The notes under the pieces were generated by a model, which worked only from the letters and a program-made list of their open reading frames with translations, did no database searches and was not told where the DNA came from. 64,000 bases of DNA, taken from positions 1 through 64,000 of the forward strand of contig JAKPAM010000169.1 of the NCBI GenBank assembly GCA_029779435.1, read 5' to 3'. Every line of letters starts with the position of its first letter. The first letter of the stretch is position 1. Position numbers and translations under genes: made by a program. Shown piece after piece: positions 8,356-17,751 of this stretch. The DNA is from Pseudomonadota bacterium (GTDB lineage Bacteria; Pseudomonadota; Gammaproteobacteria; Burkholderiales; Burkholderiaceae_E).

Positions 8356-10665
8356 TCACAGGTCGACGCTGGCCGACAGCGAGACCGTGCGCGGTGTGCC
8401 CAGGTACAGGTAGCCGGCGGTGGCGACACCGTAGTAGTCCTTGTCGGCGAGGTTCTCGACGTACAGGCGCAGCGTCACGTCCTTGCCGGCCAGCCGCGTG
8501 CGATAGCGCGCGCCGACGTCGACGCGGTTCCACGATGGGACGACCAGCGTGTTGGCCGCGTCCAGGTACGAGCCGCCGTTGTGCAGCAGGCGTCCGGTGA
8601 ACGTCAGGCCGGGCATGAAGCCGGCATCCCACTCGGCACCGACATTGACCAGCCAGCGCGGCACGCCGATCGCGTCCTTGCCGACCAACGCCGCCGTCGG
8701 CGACTCGTGCAGCTCGGCCCGCGTATAGGTGAACCCGCCCAGCAGGCGCACGCCCCGCGCCACCTCGCCGGCCGTAGCCACTTCGAGGCCGCGGTTACGC
8801 TGCTCGCCGTTGACGCGGAACACGTTGTCGGACACCGACGCGCTGGGGCGAGTCAACTGGAACAGGCTGAGCGTCGTCATCAGCCCCGCCGCGTCGACCT
8901 TGACGCCGACCTCGTACTGCTTGGACTTGTACGGCGCCAGCATCTGGCCCGGGTTGGCCAGGCCCGCCGTGATCGGCGCGGTATCGCCGCGCGACAAGCC
9001 CTGGATGTGGCTCGCATACAGCGACAGGTTCGGCCGCAGCTTGTAGACCACGCCGATCATCGGCGTCACCGCGCTGTCGTCGTAGCGCTCGCCCTGCGCG
9101 GCCCCGGTGGCGAAGTTGTAGTTCTGCGCGGCGATCGATTGGCGCCGCAAGCCCAGGCTCACCAGCACCGTATCGTCGAGCATCGACAGCGTGTCGGCCA
9201 GCGCCACGCTGGCCAGACGCGAGTCCTGGTAAGGCCGCAGCGGGTTGGCGACGCCGGCGGTCGACGGAGAGTCCGGGTCCATCGGCGAATACAGGTTGTT
9301 CACGCCGGCGGGATAACCGGTGTAGAAGCCCAGCTCGCGCTTCTGGTCGACCAGCGTGTAGCCGAGCGTCAGCTTATGACCGATGGACCCGGTACGGAAC
9401 TCGCTGCGCAAGCCGGCCTCGATGGAGTCGGACCGCACGTGCTGCCGCTGCCATCCGCCGAAGTACGAATAGTTGCCCGCGGTGTCGAGCATGATCGGAT
9501 TGCCGGCCACCGCGTCCCAGTCGCCCTTGTACCGGCCGTATCCGGCATACGCGGTGACATGCTCGTTGACGTCGTACTCGGCCTTGACGACGGCGCTGCC
9601 GTCGCGGCTGTCGCTGTAGCCATAACCAGGGTAAGCGATCTTGTTGTCGGGCACGCGCGGAATCGCCGTCAGCGTCGGCGCCGCCTGGAACTGCCGCACG
9701 ACATTGTCGATCCGCTGCGACTGCCACAGCAGGTCGGCCGACATCCGCCAGCCGCTCCCTCGGTAATCGAGTCCCAGCGATGCCAGACGCTCTTTCGTCC
9801 ACTGCTTGTCGATGACCGTGTCGCCCTGGCGCTGCATCAGGTTCAACCGGACGCCGACCGCGTTCGCCGGCCCGAAGCGGCGCCCGACGTCCAGATGGCC
9901 GCCGAAGATCGAATCACCCATGTACGAGCCGGTGAAGCGCGTCAGCGGCGCGGCCTCGGCCCGCTTGGACACCAGGTTGACCGTGCCGCCGATGTTGCCG
10001 CTCGGCGGCATGCCGGTCAGCATCGCGGTCGGCCCTTTCAGTATCTCGACACGTTCAGCCGCCTCGAGCGGCGCCCGCCAGAACGGCGTCAGCCCGAACA
10101 TGCCGTTCAGCGAGAAATCGCTGGAGGACACCGGGAACCCACGGATCGTCAGATCTTCGTTGATGTTCGAGCGCGCCGAACTCATGCGCACCGACGGATC
10201 GACGGCGATCACGTCGGCGACGGAACGCGCCTGCAGCGTCTGGATCGTCTCGGCCGTATATGACGTGACGCTGAACGGCGCATCGATCACCGGCGTGTTG
10301 CCGAGCACGCCGAGCCGCGCGCCGGAACCGACCTGCCCGCCTCGCGCGGGCGGCGGCGCTTCGTCCAGCGCATCCAGATGGCCGGACACCGTGACGGCGG
10401 GCAGCGTCCCCGCCTCGCGGGCACCGGGACTGGCGTTGGCGTCATCACCCGTGCCGGTCGTCTGGGCCACGGCCGCCGCACTGGCCATGGCGACGCCGGC
10501 CGCCAGGCCGATCCGAGCGATCACAGGCCACCGCTTAGGCCGCGACGACGCGGCGTCATCCGCCGAATCCGCGGCAATGGAAGCGGCGGTGAGGCGGGCA
10601 ACGCCGGATGGAACGGAACGGGACGGCCAGGATGCGGCGCTCGATGGCGCGGAGAGGGAAGGCAA
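8356..10665 (-). CDS. TonB-dependent siderophore receptor
   Basis: 769-aa outer-membrane receptor. After an export signal (VIARIGLAAGVAMASAAAVAQ) come the plug domain (NTPVIDAPFSVTSYTAETIQTLQARSV; DLTIRGFPVSSSDFSLNGMFG; AERVEILKGPTAMLTGMPPSGNIGGTVNLVSKR) and a 22-strand barrel ending in the aromatic-poor SLSASVDL. 'ILKGPTAMLTG...GGTVNLVSKR' is typical of hydroxamate and catecholate siderophore receptors. No ATG start is present: TTG at 10665 gives the full length, while a GTG about 45 codons downstream would give a shorter signal peptide. A Fur-box-like site lies upstream. The ligand is unknown. Confidence 0.88.
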   Translation of the reverse strand: MPSLSAPSSAASWPSRSVPSGVARLTAASIAADSADDAASSRPKRWPVIARIGLAAGVAMASAAAVAQTTGTGDDANASPGAREAGTLPAVTVSGHLDALDEAPPPARGGQVGSGARLGVLGNTPVIDAPFSVTSYTAETIQTLQARSVADVIAVDPSVRMSSARSNINEDLTIRGFPVSSSDFSLNGMFGLTPFWRAPLEAAERVEILKGPTAMLTGMPPSGNIGGTVNLVSKRAEAAPLTRFTGSYMGDSIFGGHLDVGRRFGPANAVGVRLNLMQRQGDTVIDKQWTKERLASLGLDYRGSGWRMSADLLWQSQRIDNVVRQFQAAPTLTAIPRVPDNKIAYPGYGYSDSRDGSAVVKAEYDVNEHVTAYAGYGRYKGDWDAVAGNPIMLDTAGNYSYFGGWQRQHVRSDSIEAGLRSEFRTGSIGHKLTLGYTLVDQKRELGFYTGYPAGVNNLYSPMDPDSPSTAGVANPLRPYQDSRLASVALADTLSMLDDTVLVSLGLRRQSIAAQNYNFATGAAQGERYDDSAVTPMIGVVYKLRPNLSLYASHIQGLSRGDTAPITAGLANPGQMLAPYKSKQYEVGVKVDAAGLMTTLSLFQLTRPSASVSDNVFRVNGEQRNRGLEVATAGEVARGVRLLGGFTYTRAELHESPTAALVGKDAIGVPRWLVNVGAEWDAGFMPGLTFTGRLLHNGGSYLDAANTLVVPSWNRVDVGARYRTRLAGKDVTLRLYVENLADKDYYGVATAGYLYLGTPRTVSLSASVDL

Positions 10666-10702
10666 GGCGATCTCTGTCGATGGAGGATTCGAGATCGCAA
10701 AT

Positions 10703-10721
10703 GGTAATCACTATCATTGGC
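10703..10721 (-). promoter_or_regulatory. Fur-box-like operator upstream of the siderophore receptor
   Basis: The 19-mer GGTAATCACTATCATTGGC matches the enterobacterial Fur consensus (GATAATGATAATCATTATC) at 13 of 19 positions by hand count. It lies about 40-60 bases upstream of the receptor start. The local AT-richness contrasts with the surrounding GC-rich DNA. Iron repression of the receptor-PepSY-small-protein operon is inferred. Confidence 0.65.
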
Positions 10722-10764
10722 ATTATGCAAATCGACAGACTGTCGACAGCATCGGGCCTACCCG

Positions 10765-11604
10765 CTATTCGCGCCGGGCCGTCCATCCTTGCCCATCGAC
10801 CTGTCCTTCGATCCGATCGGTTTCGATGGCGCCGACATGGCGCCGTCCCGCCACGGTGAAGACCAGGTGGCGGCCGCGCACGATACCGTCGGTCACGGCC
10901 TCCTCATGCCCGTCATTCACCATCGTGCCGCGCACGTGCTGGAACGATTGCGTGAGCGTCAGCGTCCCTTGCGGGAGCCGCCACGTCCCGTCGACCCTGG
11001 CGGGAACGATCCATTCGAACGCCCGGCAGAAGTTCGTGCAATCGTCACCGACGTCGATCGCTCTGTCGGGCTCCCAGTCGCCCATCGCGAAGGAGTTCGA
11101 CACGATGCGCGTTCCCGGCGCCATCCGCAGCAGCGTCGGCCGCAGCTTGAGGTTCAGGTTCGGCAGCAGGAACAGCGTCACGACGGTGGCGCGCGAGAAA
11201 TCGGTCTCGAAGATGTCGCCGCGCTCGAACGTGGCCAGCCGCTCGACATTCGCGTCGCGCGCATTGCGCTGGGCCAGCGCGACCATGTCGGGATTGAATT
11301 CGATCCCGTGCGCGCGGACGCCGCGGCGCGCGGCGGTGATCACCGTGCGTCCGTCGCCGGACCCCAGGTCGACCAGGTAGTCGCCCGGCGCGACACGCGC
11401 CAGATCGAGCATCCGGTCGACCAGCGCCTGCTGCGTGGGCACCCACACCACGTCCTTGCCCGGTTGGCCGGAATACGGCTTGTACCCCGTCTGCTCCGGT
11501 GCATCCACGACCGGCTGCGCCTGCGCTGCCCCCTGCCCGGCCGCCAGGCAGGCCGCCACGATCCATCCTCCCATCACGCTACCCGCACGCCGCGTCGGCT
11601 TCAT
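10765..11604 (-). CDS. exported class I SAM-dependent methyltransferase
   Basis: 279 aa. A signal peptide (MGGWIVAACLAAGQGAAQAQ) precedes a SAM-binding fold: VPTQQALVDRMLDLARVAPGDYLVDLGSGDGRTVITAARRGVRAHGIEFNPDMVALAQRNA, with motif I LVDLGSGDGRT and acidic E after beta-2. Periplasmic methyltransferase-fold proteins of this kind are widespread but uncharacterised, and SAM is not known to be available in the periplasm, so the fold may be reused. ATG at 11604 is chosen because it follows GGGAGGG; the longer upstream frame is unsupported. Confidence 0.75.
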   Translation of the reverse strand: MKPTRRAGSVMGGWIVAACLAAGQGAAQAQPVVDAPEQTGYKPYSGQPGKDVVWVPTQQALVDRMLDLARVAPGDYLVDLGSGDGRTVITAARRGVRAHGIEFNPDMVALAQRNARDANVERLATFERGDIFETDFSRATVVTLFLLPNLNLKLRPTLLRMAPGTRIVSNSFAMGDWEPDRAIDVGDDCTNFCRAFEWIVPARVDGTWRLPQGTLTLTQSFQHVRGTMVNDGHEEAVTDGIVRGRHLVFTVAGRRHVGAIETDRIEGQVDGQGWTARRE

Positions 11605-11855
11605 CGCACGTCCCTCCCCGTCGGTGGTCTCTGATCCGGGCCGGCACCGAGGCGGTCCGGCCGCTTGGCGAACGCCGATCCATTCGGCCGATCGGCGCCT
11701 GCTTCGTTCCGGTCGCTCGGCCCTTGCCGGCATTGCAGCGAATGCACCTGTACGAATCGAGGCGGCGCTCGGGTAGCATTCCCGGCTGGACACCGAGTCC
11801 CGGACATCCGCTCATGGATGTCGCCACGGGACGCCAAAACGATCGAGGAGACGAC

Positions 11856-12866
11856 ATGCACCGTTCCCGCCGCAGCGCGAGCGCCACCCTGTGCAGCGGC
11901 CTGGCCGCCGCGTTGCTCGCGCCGCTGGCCAGGCCGGCACGCGCCGTATCGCCGGCCCCTGCGCCCGCCTTCACACCGGCCAAGCCGGTCCGCATCATCG
12001 CGCCCAGTTCGCCCGGCGGCATCCTCGACCTGACCAGCCGGATGATCGCGACGACCTGGGGCGAGATGCTGGCCCAGCCGGTCGTGGTCGAGAACCTGCC
12101 CGGTGCCGGCGGCACGATCGGGATCCAGGGCGCGCTGCGCGCCGATCCGGACGGCCACACGCTGGTCATGGGCAGCCTGGGCCCGAACGCCGCCAACTAC
12201 ACGCTGCAGGACAAGCTGCCGTACACGGCCGCCGACCTCGCGCCGGTCGTGTACGTGCTGTCGATGCCCGACGTCGTCGTCGTGAACCCGAACCTGCCGA
12301 TCCATACGCTCGCCGAACTCAAGTCGCACGCGGTGGCCCGGCCCAACGGGCTGTCGATGGCGATCTCGACCAGCGGCTCGTCGGGGCACCTGGCAGGCGA
12401 GCTGCTGAAGTCGCGCATCGGCATGCCGGCGGTCGGCGTCGTCTATCGCGGCGCCGCGCCCGCGCTGAACGATCTGGTGGCCGGGCAGGTCGACTTCATG
12501 GTCGACAACCTGATCACCGCGCTGCCGCTGATCCGCGCCGGCAAGCTGCGCGCGCTGGCGATCACCACGCGTGGGCGCGCGCCCGAACTGCCCGACGTGC
12601 CCACCGTCATCGAGCAGGGCTATCCGGACTTCGACGTATCGGTGTGGCTGGGACTGTTCGTCTCGTCGAAAGTGCCGCCCGCCACCGTGCAGGCATTGAA
12701 CACCGACCTGAACCGGGTGCTCTCCACGCCGGCGCTTCGCGACCGGATCGCGCAGCAGGGAGGCAAGGCCGAAGGCGGATCGATCCAGAGATTCGACGAG
12801 TTCGTGCGCGCCGAAACGCAGCGCTGGGGCCAGGTGATCCAGGCCGCCGGCATCAAGGCGCAGTGA
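11856..12866 (+). CDS. Bug-family tripartite tricarboxylate transporter substrate-binding protein
   Basis: 336 aa. A signal peptide is followed by the Bug receptor fold: KPVRIIAPSSPGGILDLTSRMIA, VVENLPGAGGTIGIQGALRADPDGHTLVMGS, VYRGAAPALNDLVAGQVDFMVDNL, GKLRALAITTRGRAPELPDVPTVIEQGYPDFDVSVWLGLF. These periplasmic receptors bind carboxylates and similar small acids. No TctA/TctB membrane genes are nearby, as is usual for orphan Bug receptors in Burkholderiales. ATG at 11856 has GAGGAG upstream. An acyl-CoA dehydrogenase gene follows 28 bases downstream, suggesting capture and CoA-dependent oxidation of one acid. Confidence 0.9.
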   Translation: MHRSRRSASATLCSGLAAALLAPLARPARAVSPAPAPAFTPAKPVRIIAPSSPGGILDLTSRMIATTWGEMLAQPVVVENLPGAGGTIGIQGALRADPDGHTLVMGSLGPNAANYTLQDKLPYTAADLAPVVYVLSMPDVVVVNPNLPIHTLAELKSHAVARPNGLSMAISTSGSSGHLAGELLKSRIGMPAVGVVYRGAAPALNDLVAGQVDFMVDNLITALPLIRAGKLRALAITTRGRAPELPDVPTVIEQGYPDFDVSVWLGLFVSSKVPPATVQALNTDLNRVLSTPALRDRIAQQGGKAEGGSIQRFDEFVRAETQRWGQVIQAAGIKAQ

Positions 12867-12894
12867 TCGCGTCCGACCTTCCTCAGGAACATCC

Positions 12895-14070
12895 ATGACG
12901 TCCCCCTCCACCTCCTCCTCGCCCGCCTCCCCGCCGATGCCGCGACCGATGTTCGACGCCGAGCACGAGTTGTATCGCTCGAACGTCGCGCGCTTCCTGC
13001 GCGAGCGCATCCTGCCGTCGCATGCCGAATGGGAGCGAGAAGGCCTGGTTCCCCGCGACAAGTGGCGCGAGGCCGGGGCCGCCGGCCTGCTGTGTCCCGG
13101 CATCCCGGATGCCTACGGCGGGGGCGGCGGCGATTTCCTGCACAGCACGATCGTCGTCGAGGAGATCGCCCGCGCGCTGGCTTCCGGCGTGACCGGCTTC
13201 ACGACGCACTCGGAGAACGTCGCGCCGTACCTGCTCGAGTTCGGTACCGAGGCGCACAAGCAGGCGTTCCTGCCGGGCATGGCCAGCGGCGACATCGTCG
13301 CCTCGATCGCGATGACCGAGCCGGACGCCGGCAGCGACCTGAAGGCGATCCGCAGCAGCGCGGTGCGCGTCGACGGCGGCTGGCGGCTGAACGGGCAGAA
13401 GACCTTCATCACCAACGGCTGGCACGCCGACCGCGTGCTGGTGTTCGCCAAGACGACGCCGCAGGCCGGCGCGCGCGGCATCAGCCTGCTGTGGGTCGAC
13501 ACGCAAAGCGCCGGATTCCGGCGCGGACGGCTGCTGGACAAGATCGGCCAGCTCGCGCAGGACACGGCCGAACTGTTCTTCGACGACGTGTTCGTGCCCG
13601 AGGACATGCTGATCGGCCAGCCCGACGCGGCCTTCGGCTATGCGATGAGCGGGTTGATCCGCGAACGGCTGCTGATCGCGATGCGCTGCGCGGTCGCGCT
13701 GGAAGTGGCGCTCGACTGGACGATCGACCATGTCAAGCAGCGTCGCGCATTCGGCAAGGCGTTGATCGAGAACCAGCACATCCGCTTCAAGCTGGCCGAG
13801 ATCAAGACGCTCGCCTGCGCGACCCGCGCGTTCGTCGACAGTTGCCTGACGCAGTACCTGGCCGGCGCGCTGACCATCGACGGCGCGGCGATGGCCAAGT
13901 TCTGGGCCGGCGAGGCCACCCGCGCGATCGACGATCTGATGCAGTTCTTCGGTGGCTACGGCTACATGCGCGAGTATCCGATCGCGCGCGCTTATGTCGA
14001 CGTGCGGCCCAACCGGATCTACGGCGGATCGGCCGAGATCATGCGGGAAGTCATCGCCCGCGGACTCTAA
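12895..14070 (+). CDS. acyl-CoA dehydrogenase
   Basis: 391-aa FAD enzyme of the acyl-CoA dehydrogenase family. Signatures include SIAMTEPDAGSDLKAI, the FAD/substrate region NGQKTFITNGWHADRVLVFAKT, QRRAFGKALIENQHIRFKLAEIKT, and C-terminal QFFGGYGYMREYPIARAYVDVRPNRIYGGSAEIMREVI. The C-terminal glutamate of the YEGT type is replaced (YGGS), but E257 in GLIRERLLIA aligns with the catalytic glutamate of isovaleryl-CoA and long-chain dehydrogenases, so it should be active. It probably shares an mRNA with the Bug receptor gene. Substrate unknown. Confidence 0.9.
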   Translation: MTSPSTSSSPASPPMPRPMFDAEHELYRSNVARFLRERILPSHAEWEREGLVPRDKWREAGAAGLLCPGIPDAYGGGGGDFLHSTIVVEEIARALASGVTGFTTHSENVAPYLLEFGTEAHKQAFLPGMASGDIVASIAMTEPDAGSDLKAIRSSAVRVDGGWRLNGQKTFITNGWHADRVLVFAKTTPQAGARGISLLWVDTQSAGFRRGRLLDKIGQLAQDTAELFFDDVFVPEDMLIGQPDAAFGYAMSGLIRERLLIAMRCAVALEVALDWTIDHVKQRRAFGKALIENQHIRFKLAEIKTLACATRAFVDSCLTQYLAGALTIDGAAMAKFWAGEATRAIDDLMQFFGGYGYMREYPIARAYVDVRPNRIYGGSAEIMREVIARGL

Positions 14071-14165
14071 GCGGGTGGCGGACTGCCCGCGGCACGCGTC
14101 TGCCCTGAATAAGGAGCGCGGCTATCGCGGGCGGCGATGGCGTGGAGCGACAGCCCTTCGGTGAA

Positions 14166-14882
14166 TCAGACGCTCAGATAAGTGCGGCGCACCTGCTCGT
14201 CGGCCGCCAGTTCGCGCATCGAGCCCTCGTACCGGATCTGTCCCTTCTCGAGCACATACGCGCGATCGGCGACCAGTCCGGCGAAATGGACGTTCTGCTC
14301 GGACAGCAGCAGGCTGGTGCCCGCGGCCTTCAGCGCGACGATCATCTGCGCCATCTGTTCGACGATGACCGGCGCCACGCCTTCCGACGGTTCGTCGAGC
14401 AGCACCAGCAGCGGGTTGCCCATCAACGTGCGCGCCACCGTCAGCATCTGCTGCTCGCCGCCGCTCATCTGGCCCCCGGGCCGGTCCGGCATCTCGCCCA
14501 GGTTCGGAAACAGCGCGTAGAGCGCCTCCGGCGTCCAGTCGAACGCCGGGCTGCCGTCGGGCCAGCGCCGCGGCGGCTGGCGCCCGACCTCGAGGTTCTC
14601 GGTAACGGTCAGGTCGGTGAACACGCGCCGGTCCTCGGGCACGAAGCCCAGGCCCAGCCGTGCGATCTCGAACGGTGCCAGCGCCGAGATGTCCCGGCCC
14701 ATGAACGCGATCCGTCCTTCGCGGCGCGCCAGCAGCCCCATCACGGCCTTGAGCGTCGTCGACTTGCCGGCGCCATTGCGCCCCATCAGTGCGACGACCT
14801 CGCCGCGCCCGACGGTCAGCGCGACGTCGAACAGCACGTGCGCGGCGCCGTACCAGGCGTTCAAGCCCTCGACTTCGAGCAT
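14166..14882 (-). CDS. livF: branched-chain-amino-acid-type ABC transporter ATP-binding protein LivF
   Basis: 238-aa ATPase. Walker A GRNGAGKST, signature QMSGGEQQMLTVAR, Walker B PLLVLLDEPSEG, and the LivF-typical LLLSEQNVHFAGLVADRAYVLEKGQIRYEG with EQN in the H-loop position. It is the last gene of a minus-strand operon (substrate-binding protein, fused permease, LivG, LivF). The ATG at 14882 opens MLEVEGLNAWYG, the normal LivF N-terminus; the frame extends upstream without homology. Confidence 0.93.
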   Translation of the reverse strand: MLEVEGLNAWYGAAHVLFDVALTVGRGEVVALMGRNGAGKSTTLKAVMGLLARREGRIAFMGRDISALAPFEIARLGLGFVPEDRRVFTDLTVTENLEVGRQPPRRWPDGSPAFDWTPEALYALFPNLGEMPDRPGGQMSGGEQQMLTVARTLMGNPLLVLLDEPSEGVAPVIVEQMAQMIVALKAAGTSLLLSEQNVHFAGLVADRAYVLEKGQIRYEGSMRELAADEQVRRTYLSV

Positions 14883-14972
14883 CGGCGCGCCAGGGACGAA
14901 GCGTCGGTCAATGCGCACGATTCGACGCACCCGCCGTCGGGATCGAACGCACGACGACCTTTACGAGATTCA

Positions 14973-15737
14973 TCATGGTGCCGTGCTCTCGAAAGTTTTG
15001 CCGGTGCCGAAGTAGACCTCCTGCACCTTCGGATGGTCGCGGATCTCGCGCGCGCTGCCTTCGGCGATCAGGCGGCCGCGCGCCAGCACGATCATGCGAT
15101 CGGCATAAGCGAACACGACGTCCATGTTGTGCTCGGTGAACAGCACCGCCATCCGGCGCTCGACGACGAGCCGCCGGGCCAGCGCCATCAGTTCGTTGCG
15201 CTCGCGCGGCGCCATGCCGGCGGTCGGCTCGTCCATCAGCAACAGCTTCGGATCGTTGGCCAGGGCCATCGCCAGCTCGACGCGCTTGACGTCGCCATAA
15301 GCCAGCTCGCTGCACGGGCGATCGGCCTGGGCACGCATGCCGACCTGTTCGAGCAGGTCGAGCGCCTGCACGCGATGGCGCGACGCCGCAGGCCGCCACA
15401 ACGCGAACACCTGGCGATGGTGCGACAGCAGCGCCATCTGCACGTTCTCGACGACGGTCAGCGACGCGAAGGTCGCGGCGATCTGGAACGTGCGCCCCAC
15501 GCCCAGCCGCCAGATCCGGCGCGGCTTCAGGCCGACGAGTTCGCGCCCGGCCAGCTTCACCGAGCCGGCGGTCGCCGCGAGCTGTCCGTTGACCATGTTG
15601 AACGTCGTCGACTTGCCGGCGCCGTTCGGCCCGATCAATGCCAGCAGTTCGCCCTCGGCCAGATCGAAGTTGACGCCATCGACCGCGCGCACGCCGCCGA
15701 ACGACTTGCTCAGGCCCCGCACCTGCAGCAGGCTCAT
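14973..15737 (-). CDS. livG: branched-chain-amino-acid-type ABC transporter ATP-binding protein LivG
   Basis: 254 aa. Walker A GPNGAGKST, the LivG insertion GVGRTFQIAATFASLTVVENVQMAL, signature ELAYGDVKRVELAMAL, Walker B LLLMDEPTAGMAPRERNEL and H-loop LFTEHNMDVVFAYADRMIVLARG are all present. The start codon overlaps the stop of the fused permease gene (ATGA). It pairs with LivF as the heterodimeric motor. Relatives of this system type carry branched-chain amino acids, amides, urea or aromatic acids. Confidence 0.93.
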   Translation of the reverse strand: MSLLQVRGLSKSFGGVRAVDGVNFDLAEGELLALIGPNGAGKSTTFNMVNGQLAATAGSVKLAGRELVGLKPRRIWRLGVGRTFQIAATFASLTVVENVQMALLSHHRQVFALWRPAASRHRVQALDLLEQVGMRAQADRPCSELAYGDVKRVELAMALANDPKLLLMDEPTAGMAPRERNELMALARRLVVERRMAVLFTEHNMDVVFAYADRMIVLARGRLIAEGSAREIRDHPKVQEVYFGTGKTFESTAP

Positions 15738-17638
15738 TCGGCACCTCCGTGCGCGAGCCGCGCCGCCCGCCAATCGCCGAGCCGCCGCGCGAACCCCGCC
15801 AAGCCTTGCGGAAACACCAGCACCAGCAGCAGCATCACGCCGCCGAACGACGCGCGCCAGAACTCGGTGGCACGCATGATCTTGTCCTGCAGCAGGTTGA
15901 ATGCCGTCGCGCCGATCACGGGGCCGGTCAGCGTCTGGACACCGCCGAGCAGCACCATCACCAAGCCATCGACGGACTTGCCGACCGCCATCGCATCCGG
16001 CGAGATGCCGCCCTTGGAAAACACGAACAGCGCACCGGCCAGGCCGGCGAACAGGCCGGCGATGACGAAGGCCATCCACTGCACGCGCGGCACGTCGATG
16101 CCGATCGCATCGGCGCGCAGGCTCGAATCGCGCCCGGCGCGCAGCGCGTAGCCGAACGGCGCGAACAACATCCGCCGCATCGCGTAGACGGACAGCACGA
16201 CCAGCGCCAGCACGCCATAGTAGTAGACGGTCGGCGTGATCCACGGTGCCGGCCAGATGCCGAACAGACCGTTCGAGCCGCCGGTCACCGAATCCCACTG
16301 GAAGACGATCGACCAGACGATCTGCGAGAACGCCAGCGTCAGCATCGCCAGATAGACGCCCGACAGGCGCACGCAGAACCAGCCGAACAGCAGCGCGCCG
16401 AGCCCGGCCGCCAGCGGCGCCAACGCCAACGCGAGCGGCATCGGCATCGTCGCGGCCTTGACCAGCACCGCCGCGCCATAAGCGCCGAGCCCGTAGTACG
16501 CGGCATGGCCGAATGAATGCATGCCGCCCGGTCCCATGATGAAGTGCAGGCTGACCGCGAACAGCACCGCCAGCAGGACGTCCTGCGCCAGCACCGGCGC
16601 ATAGGGCAGCCACGACGACGCCCATGGCAGCGCGGCCAGCGACGCGACGGCGGCGACGGCCACGGCCTTGAACGCCGGGCCGCCGGGCCGGATCGGCGCC
16701 TCGATCGGCGCCGAGTTGCGGCTGGCGGCCTGCGGCCGGCCCATCAGCCCCCATGGCCGGAACACCAGCACCAGCGCCATCACCAGGAACTCGACGACCA
16801 GCGTCAGCTTGGAGAACGAGATCTCGATGCCGAACACCGTCGTGTTGCCCAGGCCGATGCAGATCGCCTTGATCTCGGCGATCAGCAGCGCCGCGACATA
16901 AGCGCCGGGGATCGATCCCATGCCCCCGACGACGACGACGACGAACGCCTCGCCGATCGCGCGCAGGTCCAGTGTCAGGCTGGCCGGCTCGCGCGGCAGT
17001 TGCACGGCGCCGCCCAGCCCGGCGAGCGCCGCGCCCAGCGCGAACACCGTGGTGAACAACCACGCCTGGTTGACGCCGAGCGCGCCCAGCATCTCGCGAT
17101 CCTGCGTGGCGGCGCGCACCAGCACGCCCCAGCGCGTGCGTGTCAGCAGCAGCCACATCAGGCCCAGCACGACCGGCCCGACGACGATCAGGAACAGGTT
17201 GTAGACCGGATAGCGGCGGCCCAGCAGCTCGATCGAGCCTTCGAGCCCCGGCGCGCGCGGGCCGAGCAGTTCTTCGGGCCCCCACAGCCACAGCACCGCG
17301 TCGTTGACGACCAGCACCAACGCGAACGTGGCCAGCAGTTGGAACAGCTCGGGGGCCGGGTAGATACGCCGCAGCAGCACGATCTCGACGATCGCGCCCA
17401 GCACGCCCACGGCCAGCGACGCCAGCACCAGGCCGGCCCAGAACCCGAGCCCGCCGCCGCCCAGGTGCTCGACCGCCGAATACGCCGCGTACACGCCCAG
17501 CATGTAGAACGAGCCGTGCGCGAAGTTGACGATCCGCGTGACGCCGAAGATCAGCGACAGGCCGGCCGCCACCAGGAACAGCGACGACGCTTCGGCCAGG
17601 CCGTTGAGCAACTGTGCGAGAAAACCCGAGAAATCCAT
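15734..17638 (-). CDS. fused LivH-LivM ABC permease
   Basis: 634-aa inner-membrane protein that joins the two permease subunits usually made separately. Residues 1-290 are LivH-like (SLFLVAAGLSLIFGVTRIVNFAHGSFYMLGVYAAY; VNQAWLFTTVFALGAALAGLGGAVQLP; GGMGSIPGAYVAALLIAEIKAICIG). Residues from about 330 are LivM-like (MGPGGMHSFGHAAYYGLGAYGAA; GVYLAMLTLAFSQIVWSIVFQWDSVTGGSNGLFGIWP; SVDGLVMVLLGGVQTLTGPVIGATAF). The fusion fixes 1:1 stoichiometry. The second operon in this window (40756-42659) keeps the subunits separate, so the two systems are not recent duplicates. Confidence 0.9.
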   Translation of the reverse strand: MDFSGFLAQLLNGLAEASSLFLVAAGLSLIFGVTRIVNFAHGSFYMLGVYAAYSAVEHLGGGGLGFWAGLVLASLAVGVLGAIVEIVLLRRIYPAPELFQLLATFALVLVVNDAVLWLWGPEELLGPRAPGLEGSIELLGRRYPVYNLFLIVVGPVVLGLMWLLLTRTRWGVLVRAATQDREMLGALGVNQAWLFTTVFALGAALAGLGGAVQLPREPASLTLDLRAIGEAFVVVVVGGMGSIPGAYVAALLIAEIKAICIGLGNTTVFGIEISFSKLTLVVEFLVMALVLVFRPWGLMGRPQAASRNSAPIEAPIRPGGPAFKAVAVAAVASLAALPWASSWLPYAPVLAQDVLLAVLFAVSLHFIMGPGGMHSFGHAAYYGLGAYGAAVLVKAATMPMPLALALAPLAAGLGALLFGWFCVRLSGVYLAMLTLAFSQIVWSIVFQWDSVTGGSNGLFGIWPAPWITPTVYYYGVLALVVLSVYAMRRMLFAPFGYALRAGRDSSLRADAIGIDVPRVQWMAFVIAGLFAGLAGALFVFSKGGISPDAMAVGKSVDGLVMVLLGGVQTLTGPVIGATAFNLLQDKIMRATEFWRASFGGVMLLLVLVFPQGLAGFARRLGDWRAARLAHGGAE

Positions 17639-17679
17639 GGAAGCGTGCCCGCCCCGTAGAACGTGTGCGCGAGCGAGAA

Positions 17680-17748
17680 CGGGATTCGCGCGGACCGTGA
17701 AGGCGCCGCGCGACCGTGAATCCCGCTCAGAGCGTGTTCACGAACACG
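17680..17748 (-). promoter_or_regulatory. two intercistronic hairpins between receptor and permease genes
   Basis: In the 113-base gap, CGGGATTC (17680-17687) plus GCGCGG (17688-17693) pair with CCGCGC (17706-17711) and GAATCCCG (17718-17725), leaving one six-base bulge. A second stem, CGTGTTC/GAACACG (17733-17739, 17742-17748), follows. No T-run is present, so these look like RNA-stabilising or attenuating structures that keep receptor mRNA abundant relative to the permease, rather than a full terminator. Confidence 0.55.
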
Positions 17749-17751
17749 TTC

